Position numbers and translations under genes: made by a program. This document shows positions 40,218-49,664 of a stretch of 64,000 nucleotides of DNA, one piece after another. A model generated the notes under the pieces. It was not told the DNA's origin and did no database searches. It saw only the letters and a program-made list of their open reading frames with translations. Numbering within the stretch: position 1 is the stretch's first letter; each line of letters starts with the position of its first letter. Origin of the DNA: Poriferisodalis sp965262965. GTDB taxonomy: Bacteria > Actinomycetota > Acidimicrobiia > Acidimicrobiales > Poriferisodalaceae. The stretch lies in assembly GCF_965262965.1 (NCBI RefSeq), contig NZ_OZ253573.1:1984001-2048000 (forward strand), read 5' to 3'.

Positions 40218-41012
40218 ATGGACTTGGGGCTGGCAGGCAAACGCGCTGTGATCACGGGCGCATCGAAGGGCATCGGGCTGGGCTGCGCTGTGGCGCTGGC
40301 TCGCGAGGGTTGCCATGTTGCGCTCGCCGCTCGGTCGGCTGATGTGCTGGCGACCGCCGCTAGGGAGGTGCAAGCAGCCGCGCCAAAGGCGTCCGTCACG
40401 ACGCACGCAGTGGACCTGTCCACGACGCAGGGACGGCGCGCGCTGCTGGCCGAGACCGGCTGCGACGGCGAAGCCGCTGGCGGCAGCCTCGTCGACATCT
40501 GGGTGAACAACGCCGGGGCCATTCCGGGCGGCGACATCGTGACCGTCGACGACACGACGTGGCGAGACGCGTGGGACCTCAAGGTCTTCGGCTACATCGA
40601 GTTGTGCCGGGCCGTGCTTCCGCAGATGAGTGCCCGCGGCAACGGCGTGATCGTCAACGTCATCGGCGCGGCGTCGCTGCGTCCGCAGCCGTCCTACATC
40701 GCCGGTGCGGTCGGCAACAGCGGTCTTGTGGCGATGACCGCGGCACTGGGCAGCCGGAGCCTGCGCGAGGGCGTCCGAGTTGTCGCAGTGAACCCCGGGC
40801 TCATCATCACCGACCGCATGGGCGACCTTCTTCGCCGCCAGGCTGTCGACGAATGGGGAGACGAGTCCCGCTGGGAAGAGCTGATCCCGGCCGATCCCGC
40901 ACCTGGCACTGTCGAACAAGTGGCTGATGTGGTCGCCTTCCTGGCATCAGATCGGGCCGGCCACGTCAGCGGCACCTCGATCACCATCGACGGCGGCGCA
41001 ACAGCTCGCTGA
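40218..41012 (+). CDS. Short-chain dehydrogenase/reductase, active-site Lys missing
   Basis: The 264-residue protein has a TGASKGIGLGCA coenzyme motif at 15-26, IWVNNAGAIPGGD near 95 and VAVNPGLIITDR after the active site. The catalytic Tyr sits in PQPSYIAGAVGNSGLVAM, where YxxxK would be expected but the fifth residue is Ala. Some SDR subfamilies share this YIAG arrangement, so it may be natural rather than decay. The coenzyme and substrate are unknown. Confidence 0.88.
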   Translation: MDLGLAGKRAVITGASKGIGLGCAVALAREGCHVALAARSADVLATAAREVQAAAPKASVTTHAVDLSTTQGRRALLAETGCDGEAAGGSLVDIWVNNAGAIPGGDIVTVDDTTWRDAWDLKVFGYIELCRAVLPQMSARGNGVIVNVIGAASLRPQPSYIAGAVGNSGLVAMTAALGSRSLREGVRVVAVNPGLIITDRMGDLLRRQAVDEWGDESRWEELIPADPAPGTVEQVADVVAFLASDRAGHVSGTSITIDGGATAR

Positions 41013-41160
41013 CGGTGCAGCATCAGCCCTCAACGATCGAACACGGTCGGTGGCGGGACTGCTCGTCAGGTCCGCGTCCACACGCTGACCATCGCGTCCG
41101 TGCCGCTGCGGCCTGGTCACTAGTGTCCCGCGACAACCGACGCGAGCGAGGTTGCCGGCC

Positions 41161-42585
41161 ATGGACGTGCCCGACTTCAGGACAGTGACGGTCGAAGCGC
41201 TGGCGGCGATGGTGCGAGACCGGACGCTCACCGCTGCCGCAGTGACCGAGCACGCACTCGAACGCATCGAAGCGTTGAACCCGATCCTCAACGCGTTCGT
41301 GGCCATCGACGCCACGGCTGCTCGATCCCAAGCCGCTGCCATCGATGAACGCCTCGATACCGGTGAGGAGGTGGGAGTGCTGGCGGGCATTCCGATCGGC
41401 ATCAAGGATCTGGCCGACGCCGCCGGGTTCGTCACCACTCGCGGAGCCATGCACCTGCGCGACACCCCGTCGGTCACCGCCGACTCCACCGAGGTGGCGC
41501 GTTTGCGGGCTGCGGACGCCGTCATCGTCGGCAAGACGAACACGCCCGAGTTCGGCTGCATGGGCGACACGTACAACCCGGTGTTCGGAGCGACGTGGAA
41601 CCCCTGGAACCTGAGCCGTTCGCCCGGGGGTTCGTCAGGGGGCACCGGCGCCGCGATTGCGTCGGGCATGGTGCCGGTCGGCACCGGTTCCGACGGGGGC
41701 GGCTCCATCCGAATTCCCTCGGCGATGTGCGGCCTGTCGGGCATCAAGACGAGCCAGGGACGCGTGCCGAGCGGGCCGCCGCCGCCGGGACTGCTCGACC
41801 TGTCGTGCGTGGGGCCGATGGCTCGCCGCATTCGCGACGTGGCCTACTGCCTCGACGCAGTGGTGGGCCCCCATCCGTCCGATCTCCGCAGCCTGCCGGC
41901 ACCGACGGAGTCGTGGCGCGGGGCGCTGGACGATCCCCCGCTGCCGAAGCGTGTGCTCTGGGTTCCCGCGTTCGACGGCAACCCGGTGGACGCTGAGATC
42001 CTGGCCAGCTGTGCCGCTGCGGTCGAGCTGCTCGCTGCGGAGGGCGTCGAGGTAGTCGAGATGGGGACGCTGTTCGACACGGTCTCGGGGGCGTTTCTGC
42101 CGCTCTTTCTGGGCGGGCTGATCGGGCCGGCGTTTCGGCCCCTATACGGAACGCCCGCGTGGGATGACGTCACCGACGTGCTCGCCGTGGCGTTGGAAGA
42201 AGCTTTCGCGCGGGTGACGGTGGACACGGTGGCAGCGGCTCGCCAGCAAGCCGCCGAGCTGTCGATGCAGCTCGGCGAGGTGATGGCTGGGTTCGACGCA
42301 ATGCTCTCGCCGACGATGGCGGGCCAGACGCCCGTTGTCGGCGGGGACGGGACCATCAACGGCATCGAGACGGAGAATTGGATCCGCTTCACGCCGCTTG
42401 CCAACCTCACGCGGCGCCCTGCAGGAACGGTGTGCTGCGGCTTCACTGACGACGGCATGCCCATCGGCCTGCAGGTGCTCGGCCATCAAGTCGACGACAT
42501 CGGCGTGCTGCAGACGCTTGCTGTGCTGGAGGATCTGGGGGGTCTCGACCCGATCGCGCCGGAGATCGCCTCTGCCTCAGACTGA
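41161..42585 (+). CDS. Amidase signature family protein
   Basis: The 474-residue protein has the Ser-cisSer-Lys triad region: IGIKDLADAAG with Lys near residue 81, LSRSPGGSSGGTGAAIASG with the cis-Ser, and GTGSDGGGSIRIPS with the nucleophile Ser near 180. It hydrolyses an amide to acid and ammonia. It opens a same-strand group with the cupin and SDR genes downstream. ATG 41161 is chosen over an upstream in-frame alternative at 41152. Confidence 0.92.
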   Translation: MDVPDFRTVTVEALAAMVRDRTLTAAAVTEHALERIEALNPILNAFVAIDATAARSQAAAIDERLDTGEEVGVLAGIPIGIKDLADAAGFVTTRGAMHLRDTPSVTADSTEVARLRAADAVIVGKTNTPEFGCMGDTYNPVFGATWNPWNLSRSPGGSSGGTGAAIASGMVPVGTGSDGGGSIRIPSAMCGLSGIKTSQGRVPSGPPPPGLLDLSCVGPMARRIRDVAYCLDAVVGPHPSDLRSLPAPTESWRGALDDPPLPKRVLWVPAFDGNPVDAEILASCAAAVELLAAEGVEVVEMGTLFDTVSGAFLPLFLGGLIGPAFRPLYGTPAWDDVTDVLAVALEEAFARVTVDTVAAARQQAAELSMQLGEVMAGFDAMLSPTMAGQTPVVGGDGTINGIETENWIRFTPLANLTRRPAGTVCCGFTDDGMPIGLQVLGHQVDDIGVLQTLAVLEDLGGLDPIAPEIASASD

Positions 42586-42630
42586 ATTGCCGGAGCACGT
42601 CGCTTCGGGGCGGGGGGTTACGTTGGGCCG

Positions 42631-43092
42631 GTGGACGCCGACGAGGTGACCGAGTTGCTGGGCCTCACTCCACTTGCGAGCGAAGGCGGCCAGTGGGCCC
42701 AGACCTGGCGAGACGAACATTCGTCTGCCATCTACTTCCTGATGCAGCCCGACGACTTTTCTGCCCTGCATCGTCTCGGCGGCGTCGAGCTCTGGCATCA
42801 CTACGCCGGAGCGCCCGTCGAGATGCTGCTGCTGGAACCCGATGGCGGCGTCGAGCGTCCGATGCTCGGTGACGACTTGGCCGGTGGACAGCGGCCCGTC
42901 CTCGCAGTCGGGCCCGGTGTCTGGATGGCGGCGGGAACTACGGGCGACTGGTCGCTTGTCGGCACGACGATGGCGCCCGCATTCTCCGATGCCGGTTTCG
43001 AGCTTGGCGAGCGGGATGCGCTTGTTGCCGCCTACCCGCAGGCGGCCTCCGACATCGCACGCTTCACGCGAATGGAGACCGACTATGGCTGA
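42631..43092 (+). CDS. Cupin family (DUF985) protein
   Basis: The 153-residue protein shows the DUF985 pattern: VTELLGLTPLASEGGQWAQTW, SAIYFLMQPDDFSALHRL and ELWHHYAGAPVEMLLL, with His residues in ALHRL and LWHHY lining the cupin barrel. Function is unknown for most of the family. It starts with GTG 42631, and its end overlaps the next SDR gene by eight bases. Confidence 0.85.
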   Translation: MDADEVTELLGLTPLASEGGQWAQTWRDEHSSAIYFLMQPDDFSALHRLGGVELWHHYAGAPVEMLLLEPDGGVERPMLGDDLAGGQRPVLAVGPGVWMAAGTTGDWSLVGTTMAPAFSDAGFELGERDALVAAYPQAASDIARFTRMETDYG

Positions 43093-43867
43093 TCACGACG
43101 ATCTTCGGGCGCCAGCGGACCTGCTGCGACTGGACGGCCGCGTCATCGTGGTGACCGGCGCTGGTGGCGGAGTCGGCACTGGCATCGCCCAGCGCCTCGC
43201 AGCGGCCGGTGCAACGGTGGTGGCGCACACGCGGTCGTCGCCAGTCGACCATCTGGTTGATGCCGCCGGCAACCCCGTTACCTCGGTCGAGGCGGATCTG
43301 CTCGCCCCCGATGCTCCGCAGCGCATCGTTGCCGCTGCGATCGATCATCACGGCCGCATCGACGGTTTGGTCAACAACGCCGCCATCGCAAACGTTGCAC
43401 CGTTCGCGGAGCTGACCGACGACCTCTGGTCCGAGATGATCGATGTCAACCTCAACGCGACGCACCGGCTGACCCAGGCCGCCGTCCGCGCGATGCAGAC
43501 GCAGGGCTCCGGCGGCGCCATCGTGCACATTGCGTCGATCGATGGACATCAGCCCGACGAGGGAACCGGGCACTACTCCACTTCCAAGGCCGGGCTGCTG
43601 ATGCATGCCCGGGCCGCAGCTGCTGCCTACGGCCCCGACGGGATCCGCGTGAACAGCATCTCGCCGGGTCTTATTGACCGCCCCAGCCTCGCCGACGACT
43701 GGCCCGATGGCGTGTCCCGCTGGCACGCAGCGACACCGCTCGGCAGGCTTGGAACGGCCGCTGACGTGGGCGATGCATGTGTGTTCCTGTGCTCGGACCT
43801 GGCGAGATGGATCACCGGAATCGCTCTCATTGTGGACGGCGGCGTGATGACGCGGCCGACGTGGTGA
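43085..43867 (+). CDS. Short-chain dehydrogenase/reductase (classical)
   Basis: The 260-residue protein has VVTGAGGGVGTGIAQ near 23-37, LVNNAAIANVAPF near 95, an IASIDGHQPDEG segment with the catalytic Ser, and HYSTSKAG with YxxxK intact. SPGLIDRPS follows. It is a normal NAD(P)-dependent oxidoreductase of unknown substrate. ATG 43085 lies inside the end of the cupin gene, so the two are coupled. Confidence 0.92.
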   Translation: MADHDDLRAPADLLRLDGRVIVVTGAGGGVGTGIAQRLAAAGATVVAHTRSSPVDHLVDAAGNPVTSVEADLLAPDAPQRIVAAAIDHHGRIDGLVNNAAIANVAPFAELTDDLWSEMIDVNLNATHRLTQAAVRAMQTQGSGGAIVHIASIDGHQPDEGTGHYSTSKAGLLMHARAAAAAYGPDGIRVNSISPGLIDRPSLADDWPDGVSRWHAATPLGRLGTAADVGDACVFLCSDLARWITGIALIVDGGVMTRPTW

Positions 43868-43868
43868 T

Positions 43869-44993
43869 TCATCGAGCCGGCGGCGCGTAGATCAGGCCGC
43901 CTTCGGTCCACAGCGCGTTGGGTGTGCCGGCTCGGCTCAGTCCGACCGGGACGAGATGCCGGTCGTAGATCTCGCCGTAGTTGCCAACCTGGCGCACAAC
44001 GTCATAGAACGCGTCGGGGCGCAGGCCCATGCGGGTCTGCAGCTCGCCGACTCCGCCCAGCAGGCGGACCGCTTCGGTGTCGAGGCGGCCGCTGCGGGCC
44101 AGATCGTCCACATTGGCCGACGTGATGCCCTTCTCGTCAAAGATGATCGTGGCGTACACGGTCCAGTTGACGACATCGCCGAACTCGGACTGATTCGGGA
44201 GGTACACGGGGCCGAGCGGCTCCTTCGAGAACGGTGACGACGGGAAGATCGCCCATTCCTGGTCGCCCTGCTGGCGTGCTCGACGGCCGACGAGCCCAGA
44301 GCCGTCGGTTGTCATCACGTCGCAGGCGCCAGTGATGAAGTTGTCAGTGATGATGTCGAGGTCCTCGAACGTCCGCAGATTGATCTCGATGCCGGCGGCA
44401 TCGGCAGCATCGGCGATGTTCTTCTCGGTCGTGGTGCCGGCGGTCGCGCAAACGGTCGCCCCAGCGACATCTGCGACCGTCGAATCTGACGTGAATCCGT
44501 CGCTCGTACGAGCCATGATCTGTTGGCCGTCGTAGAACGTGACTGGCGCAAAATCGAAGCCCAACGCCGTGTCGCGGCTCTGCGTCCACGTCGTGTTGCG
44601 CACCAGCACGTCGATGTCGCCGCTCTGCAAGGCCGTGAAGCGCTCTGCGGACGTCAGCGGCACGAAGTTGACGGCTTCGGCGTCGCCCAGGATGGCAATG
44701 CCCAGCGCCCGGCAGTAATCGGCGTCAAAGCCTGTGGTGCTGCCGTCGGGCTGCGTTTCTGAGAACGCCACGGCCGCCCCGTACACCCCGCAATTCAGGA
44801 CGCCACGGGCGACCACGACGTCGAGCAGGTTGTTGTCCTGCGTGGCTTGTACCAGAACCGCGTCAGTTGCCGTTGCATCCAAGCCTTCGGACGCGGCCGT
44901 GCCCTCAGGGTCAATCTGTCCTGCGGAAGCGCAGCCTGCGGCCAGCAGTCCAACGACGGCGGCGGCGGCGACTCTTCGACTCGAAGCACGCAT
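43869..44993 (-). CDS. Amino-acid ABC transporter substrate-binding lipoprotein (AapJ-like), orphan
   Basis: From ATG 44993 behind AAGGGGG the protein has 374 residues. It begins with a basic patch and a short hydrophobic helix ending in the lipobox AAGC (Cys21). The mature part has VVARGVLNCGVYG and GFDADYCRALGIAILGD, typical of AapJ/BztA general amino-acid binding proteins, which bind polar L-amino acids in the cell envelope. No permease or ATPase gene is adjacent, so it must work with components encoded elsewhere. It is convergent with the SDR gene. Confidence 0.9.
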   Translation of the reverse strand: MRASSRRVAAAAVVGLLAAGCASAGQIDPEGTAASEGLDATATDAVLVQATQDNNLLDVVVARGVLNCGVYGAAVAFSETQPDGSTTGFDADYCRALGIAILGDAEAVNFVPLTSAERFTALQSGDIDVLVRNTTWTQSRDTALGFDFAPVTFYDGQQIMARTSDGFTSDSTVADVAGATVCATAGTTTEKNIADAADAAGIEINLRTFEDLDIITDNFITGACDVMTTDGSGLVGRRARQQGDQEWAIFPSSPFSKEPLGPVYLPNQSEFGDVVNWTVYATIIFDEKGITSANVDDLARSGRLDTEAVRLLGGVGELQTRMGLRPDAFYDVVRQVGNYGEIYDRHLVPVGLSRAGTPNALWTEGGLIYAPPAR

Positions 44994-45102
44994 TCGCGTA
45001 ACACCCCCTTGGTGAACTGCTGTGAAGACAACGTGCACTCCAAGAGCGCACACCAAGAGCATGGATCACAGATGCATGCATCACAAATACGGAGAAATCA
45101 CC

Positions 45103-45210
45103 ATGAACACACCACATCGCTCGCAGGATCGAACCGGCGACGGACTGCTCGCACTTGCAGTGGCCCTCGCCGGCTGCCTGCTGCTCATCAGTTGGACATT
45201 TCCCTCGTGA
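45103..45210 (+). CDS. Small single-pass membrane protein
   Basis: A 35-residue frame starts at ATG 45103 with GGAG eight bases upstream. It has a polar N-terminal half and a hydrophobic helix (LLALAVALAGCLLLISW). It sits between the orphan binding protein and the ECF sigma gene, divergent from the former. The clear ribosome binding site makes it more likely real than chance, but no function can be given. Confidence 0.42.
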   Translation: MNTPHRSQDRTGDGLLALAVALAGCLLLISWTFPS

Positions 45211-45284
45211 CGCGAGGCGTCGCGGCTGACGTCACGCAGAGACACAGACAACGCGGGTCGTGAAAGGGTCGGACGCGCGCGGAC

Positions 45285-45938
45285 ATGACAGCCATGATGG
45301 CTGTTCGCATGCTGGGTGCCCATGACCAGGATTGGTTCCGCGGCGTCTACGCCGAGACGTACAGGCCGCTGCTGGCGTACGCCCGACGTCGGGTGGACCG
45401 CGCGACCGCCGACGAAGTCGTCGCAGAGACGTTCCTGACCGCGTGGCGCAGGCGCGACGACGTCCCTGACGGCAGCGAGCGGCTCTGGCTGTTCGGCGTG
45501 GCACGAAACGTCGTCCGCAATGCCTCACGTTCGAACCGGCGGCGCCGGGCTGCGCAGGACCGGCTGCGCATCGTCGCCCCTGCAGAGTCGGTGGATCCCG
45601 TCGCCTTCGAGACCGACGAGCGCGCCGCACTGCTGCGGACAGCACTTGCCGCACTTCCCGTGTCCGACCGCGAGATCCTCATGCTCGTGGCTTGGGAAGA
45701 GCTCTCTCACGCCGAGATCGCACAGACCCTCGACATATCGGCCAACGCTGTGGCGATCCGCATACACCGGGCGCGCAAGCGGCTCAGCGCCGGCATCGAT
45801 CAGCTGGCGGCCGGCGACGCCGTGGTGAAAGAGCTGCGCCCGCTTGGACATACAGACGGAAAGCGGGCCGACCAACATCAGCCCGACGAGCAGCGGCCCG
45901 ATTCGGACCTCGACGATTCATCAAGGAGAGCGCAATGA
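45285..45938 (+). CDS. ECF-type RNA polymerase sigma factor
   Basis: The 217-residue protein has sigma region 2 (YRPLLAYARRRVDRATADEVVAETFLTAWRR) and region 4 (LAALPVSDREILMLVAWEELSHAEIAQTLDISANAVAIRIHRARKRL) of the extracytoplasmic-function family. A hydrophilic C-terminal tail of about 40 residues follows. It overlaps the next gene by ATGA, as is normal for a sigma/anti-sigma pair. Start could be ATG 45285 or ATG 45294/45297. Confidence 0.92.
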   Translation: MTAMMAVRMLGAHDQDWFRGVYAETYRPLLAYARRRVDRATADEVVAETFLTAWRRRDDVPDGSERLWLFGVARNVVRNASRSNRRRRAAQDRLRIVAPAESVDPVAFETDERAALLRTALAALPVSDREILMLVAWEELSHAEIAQTLDISANAVAIRIHRARKRLSAGIDQLAAGDAVVKELRPLGHTDGKRADQHQPDEQRPDSDLDDSSRRAQ

Positions 45939-46885
45939 CCGCCACCGACATACACGACGATCTCCTCGCAGAGCTGCGCCGCGCCAATCCCGTGCAGGCC
46001 CACACCCTCCCGTCAGCCGCTGATCCGGGGCCTGCGCGGACGCTGGACGCGATCTTCGCCGACGCCGACGCCCAAGCCCAAGCCCGGCCTCTGCCACGGC
46101 GCGAGCGGCGCTACGCCACGTCCTTCGCCGCAGACCGCCGCCCTCGCTGGATCGGCGCAGTGGCTGCGGCCGCCGCAATTGTGGTCGCAGCAGCAGCGGG
46201 GATCGTCCTCTTCGACACCGGCACCGGTCGCGACGCAACCGCAGCGGTGCATGACGCCGTGACAACCACCATCGCGGTCAGCGATTCGGCGCTCTGGGAG
46301 ACGTCGATCACGTTCGACTTCGACGACTTCGACGAGCCATGGCAACTCGCCATTGCGGGCACCATGTCCAACGGAAACAGCGAGGTCAGGTGGCTCGAAA
46401 CGCCTGGCGTACCAGACAGGGACATCCCCCCGATGGAAGCCCAGACCATGATCATCGTCGACGGCCAGGCATACCGCCTTGGCGCAGATGGAGCGTGGGA
46501 AGGGCCGACTCCTGCCTCGACAGCTCCAATCCAGTCCAATCTGACGTTCGGGGTGGCAATCGACGACCTCGGAGATCTCTACGACTTCACGACAGTTGGC
46601 GACGAGGAGCTCGACGGGATCGCCGTCGCTCACTATCGCACCACGACAACGCCTGTGGGCGCCGGTGCGGGCATGTTGATGACGCTCGGCATGGGCCTGA
46701 TGGTCGCCGGTCAAGAGTCGATCGAGCAGCTCGACAGCGTCCAGCTCGACGTCTGGGTCGATGGCGACGACCTCATCCGCAGCGTGGGCTACAGCGCTAC
46801 CATCGACGGCACGGGCACCTTCACGGTGGTCACCGACTGGAACGGCTTCGGCGAAGCCCCGCCGATCACGACTCCGGTCAACTGA
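45935..46885 (+). CDS. Single-pass membrane protein coupled to the ECF sigma factor, putative anti-sigma
   Basis: The 316-residue protein starts at ATG 45935 behind AAGGAGAG. Residues 1-70 are polar, 71-93 form one hydrophobic helix (WIGAVAAAAAIVVAAAAGIVLF), and the rest is predicted outside the membrane. The extracellular part contains many Asp and Thr and a repeated beta pattern (WETSITFDFDDFDEPWQLAI, ITTPVN end) reminiscent of LppX/LprG or LolA-like lipid-binding folds. No HxxxCxxC zinc motif of ZAS anti-sigma factors is present. It likely senses the envelope and controls the sigma factor, which is inferred from coupling only. Confidence 0.7.
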   Translation: MTATDIHDDLLAELRRANPVQAHTLPSAADPGPARTLDAIFADADAQAQARPLPRRERRYATSFAADRRPRWIGAVAAAAAIVVAAAAGIVLFDTGTGRDATAAVHDAVTTTIAVSDSALWETSITFDFDDFDEPWQLAIAGTMSNGNSEVRWLETPGVPDRDIPPMEAQTMIIVDGQAYRLGADGAWEGPTPASTAPIQSNLTFGVAIDDLGDLYDFTTVGDEELDGIAVAHYRTTTTPVGAGAGMLMTLGMGLMVAGQESIEQLDSVQLDVWVDGDDLIRSVGYSATIDGTGTFTVVTDWNGFGEAPPITTPVN

Positions 46886-47210
46886 GCCCACCTGGGTCCA
46901 CTTGATTGCGGCTGATTAGGGCTCGTGCCGGATTGCCGACTCAGGGCTCGATCTCGGCGATGTCCACCGGACGGCGCTCGCGGGCCGATCGGGTTGCAGC
47001 TTCGGCGAGAAAGTTGTTGAACGATTCGCCGCCCTGCGCGAGCTGCAAGGCCCGGTCGCTGCCAGTCATCGTGATCAGTAAGAAGAGGTATTCGGCGGCA
47101 TTCGTTCTATCCGCTTGCAAACGGAGCGAACCGCAAACGCGACAGCAGTCGCCGGTGGCACCGACCGTCGACGCGAGCAGACTTCGTAGCAGTGACCCAG
47201 GAGACAACTC
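46886..47210. other. Gap of 325 bases
   Basis: No certain gene. A minus-strand frame ending at 46941 has a protein-like end (ALQLAQGGESFNNFLAEAA, then RRPVDI) that could be the C-terminal remnant of a longer gene; its upstream part looks non-coding. No promoter or RNA is recognised. Confidence 0.4.
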
Positions 47211-47960
47211 ATGCTCATTTCCAACCCCCGAGGGGGATACAGCTTCCTCACTGGCATTTCCCCGTTCTCCAGCGGGGTTGTTGCCCACAGCGGCCACGAG
47301 GTGGTGCACGCCACGCTGAGCGCACACTTGCCGTGGCGCGAGGGCTTCGAGCTGATCGACGCCCACCTGTCAGCTGTCGGACGGGAGCGTCAGGCGCTCT
47401 GCGCGATCGAGCTTCGCTGCACAACCCCGTACTCCATGGCGGGCTTCATCGAGTTCAACGCCGGCTACGTCGAGCTGGTGCGGTCATGGGACCTCTACGT
47501 CGACGAACACAACCCGTTGGCCCGCACCAATGTGGCCCCGGCCGAGCGTCCGCCTGCCGAGCCAGTGCTGCACGCCTTCTCCTACACCATCGAGGCGCCC
47601 GACGATGCGCTGACGACGTTCGTGGTGTCGGGCGCCGGCGAGATTCCCGAAGCAACACTCGATGACAACGCCATCGTCCGCAAAGGCGAGACCGGGCCCG
47701 AGGCCATGCGCGAAAAAGCCGGGCATGTGGTTGCCACCATGGGTTCGCGCCTCGCTGCCATGGGCGCCAGCTGGGATCTGGTCACCACTACCGACGTGTA
47801 CACGGTGTTCATGCACGAGGGTCTGCTGGAGGACGCTGTCATCGGGGGTATGGGGCCAGCGACCCGCCACGGTCTGCGCTGGTACCGGTCGCGCCCCCCG
47901 GTCCACGACCTCGACTTCGAAATGGACGTCCGCAGCATCCGGCACGAGATATTGGTGTAA
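47211..47960 (+). CDS. CnbZ-like deaminase (2-aminomuconate deaminase-type) family protein
   Basis: The 249-residue protein has a two-part RidA/YjgF-like pattern: GGYSFLTGISPFSSGVVAHSGHEVVHATL, then CTTPYSMAGFIEFNAGYVELV, ARTNVAPAERPPAEPVLHAFSYT and VRKGETGPEAMREKAGHVVATM. As I recall, these match proteins annotated as 2-amino-5-chloromuconate deaminase CnbZ, which act in nitro- or aminoaromatic breakdown. The N-terminal Met-Leu-Ile start at ATG 47211 follows GGAGACAACTC. It stands alone, so the pathway is not shown by context. Confidence 0.75.
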   Translation: MLISNPRGGYSFLTGISPFSSGVVAHSGHEVVHATLSAHLPWREGFELIDAHLSAVGRERQALCAIELRCTTPYSMAGFIEFNAGYVELVRSWDLYVDEHNPLARTNVAPAERPPAEPVLHAFSYTIEAPDDALTTFVVSGAGEIPEATLDDNAIVRKGETGPEAMREKAGHVVATMGSRLAAMGASWDLVTTTDVYTVFMHEGLLEDAVIGGMGPATRHGLRWYRSRPPVHDLDFEMDVRSIRHEILV

Positions 47961-48017
47961 GGCGAACGCCTTATGGTGTTCGCCAACTCCGAGATCAGCG
48001 CTGTGATCAAGGACAAC

Positions 48018-49589
48018 ATGACGCTCCTTGTGACAGGAACGAGATCGAAGCAGCTTCTCGCAGCTGTGCTTGTGCTGTTGGCGGTTCTGGCCGGCGTCGC
48101 GTGCAGCTCGCAAGAGGCATCTCCGCCCGAGACGGCCGCGGCATCCGTGCCTGCGGGCGAACCGGCAACAACCGTTGCATCGTCGACGCCGACGTCTCTG
48201 CCGGAGCCGCGCCCGACTGCCCAGCCCGAACCCACCACTGCACCCAAGCAGATCGATGCCGCCGCGACGGATCTCGAGGGGCGCTGGGAGGGCGTCACTC
48301 GGATCGTGGCGCTGGGAGAGCTGCCCTTCGCCGTGACCTTCGCTGTGTCCGATGACGGGCTTGGGGCCTCCATGGACATCCAGGGCAATATCGGACTCGA
48401 ATTGACCAACGTCACGCTCGACGGACAACGCATTCACTTCGAACTGGAGTCACCACTTGGGCTGGCCACCTGGGCCGGGGAAGTGCGTGACGGAGTGATC
48501 GACGGTGAATTCACGCAGGGTGAAGCACAGGGGATCTTCTGACTTGAGAGATCCGTCGAGGAGGAAACCTCAAGATTCCGCAGCGACGAAGTGATCTTTG
48601 CGAACGGCGAGATCATCTTGGCTGGTGAGGTGACTCTGCCGGACGGCGACGGGCCGTATCCAGCCGTCGTCCTCATCAGCGGCAGCGGCGATCAACTTCG
48701 CGATTCCGAGGTAGCCGGCTTCAAGATGTTCGCCGTGCTCGCCGACGAACTGGCCGAACGGGGCATCGCCTCACTGCGATTCGATGACCGTGGCGTCGGC
48801 GGCTCGGGGGGCGATGGTTTGGCCGCCACCATCGAGGACCGTGCCGCCGATGTCGAAGCAGCGCTCGAGCTGCTCCGATCCCGGGACGACATAAAGGCCG
48901 ACAACATCGGCCTCGTCGGCCACAGCGAAGGCGGCATGGTTGCACCGTTTGTGGCCAACCGATCGGACGGCACGGCATTTGTCGCTCTCTTGGCCGCGCC
49001 TGCCGTGCCGGGCGCCGAACTGCTCAAGACGCAGCAGCTCGATCTTCTGGGGCTGGCCGGGGCCCCGCAGGACGAGATTGAGCAGTACCAGGAGCTGCAA
49101 CGGTTGGTCTTCGAGGCGATAGCGACCGGGCAAGGCTGGGACCAGGTCACCGCAGCATCCCGAGCGTTGGCCCTCCAACAGGTGGAAGGACTGCCCGAAG
49201 GGACGCGCAACGCCTTAGGCGACATCGCCAATTACGTGGACGTCATCGTCAGCCAGGAGTTGACCGCTTGGCAGAGTCCGTGGTTCGCGTCGTTCGTGGA
49301 CTACGACCCGAGCCCTGCCATTGCGGCCCTTCGCGTTCCCGTCATGGCGCTCTTTGGCGAGCTGGACACCCAAGTACGCTCCGACATCAATGCGACCGCA
49401 ATCTCCGAGGCGATCGCAGCCGGAGACATCCCGGGCTACGCCATCGCAACGGTCTTCGGTGCAAACCACCTGTTCCAGGCAGCCTCCACGGGCAGCCCCG
49501 ACGAGTACGACCTGCTGAGGCCCGAATTCGCCCCTGAATTCCTGGATTTCCTACTGCCATGGCTGACCGAGCAGGTCAGCCCACGGTAG
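48018..49589 (+). pseudogene. Alpha/beta-hydrolase lipoprotein with an in-frame TGA
   Basis: ATG 48018 starts a protein with a signal peptide and lipobox (LAGVAC, Cys29), a Pro/Thr linker, and a beta-rich domain (LEGRWEGVTRIV to VIDGEFTQGEAQG). Codon 175 (48540-48542) is TGA. The same frame continues with LERSVEEETSRF, EVIFANGEIILAGEVTLP and a complete alpha/beta-hydrolase: nucleophile elbow GHSEGG, Asp in LFGELDTQ and His in GANHLFQ. Related proteins have both domains in one chain with a residue such as Thr or Ser here. It is probably a nonsense mutation or base error; alternatively two proteins, with a second start at GTG 48591. Confidence 0.75.
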
Positions 49590-49664
49590 GCAGCGCTCAG
49601 CTTCAACCTTCGGGTTCATCAACCACCCGAACACAACCGAAGTCAGTCTCGAACAACCGTTGCG

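Noticed and set aside
48540..48542. TGA read as a second selenocysteine
   Set aside because: The position is not a cysteine or redox site in related proteins, and the downstream sequence lacks a GGU-type loop hairpin at the right distance.
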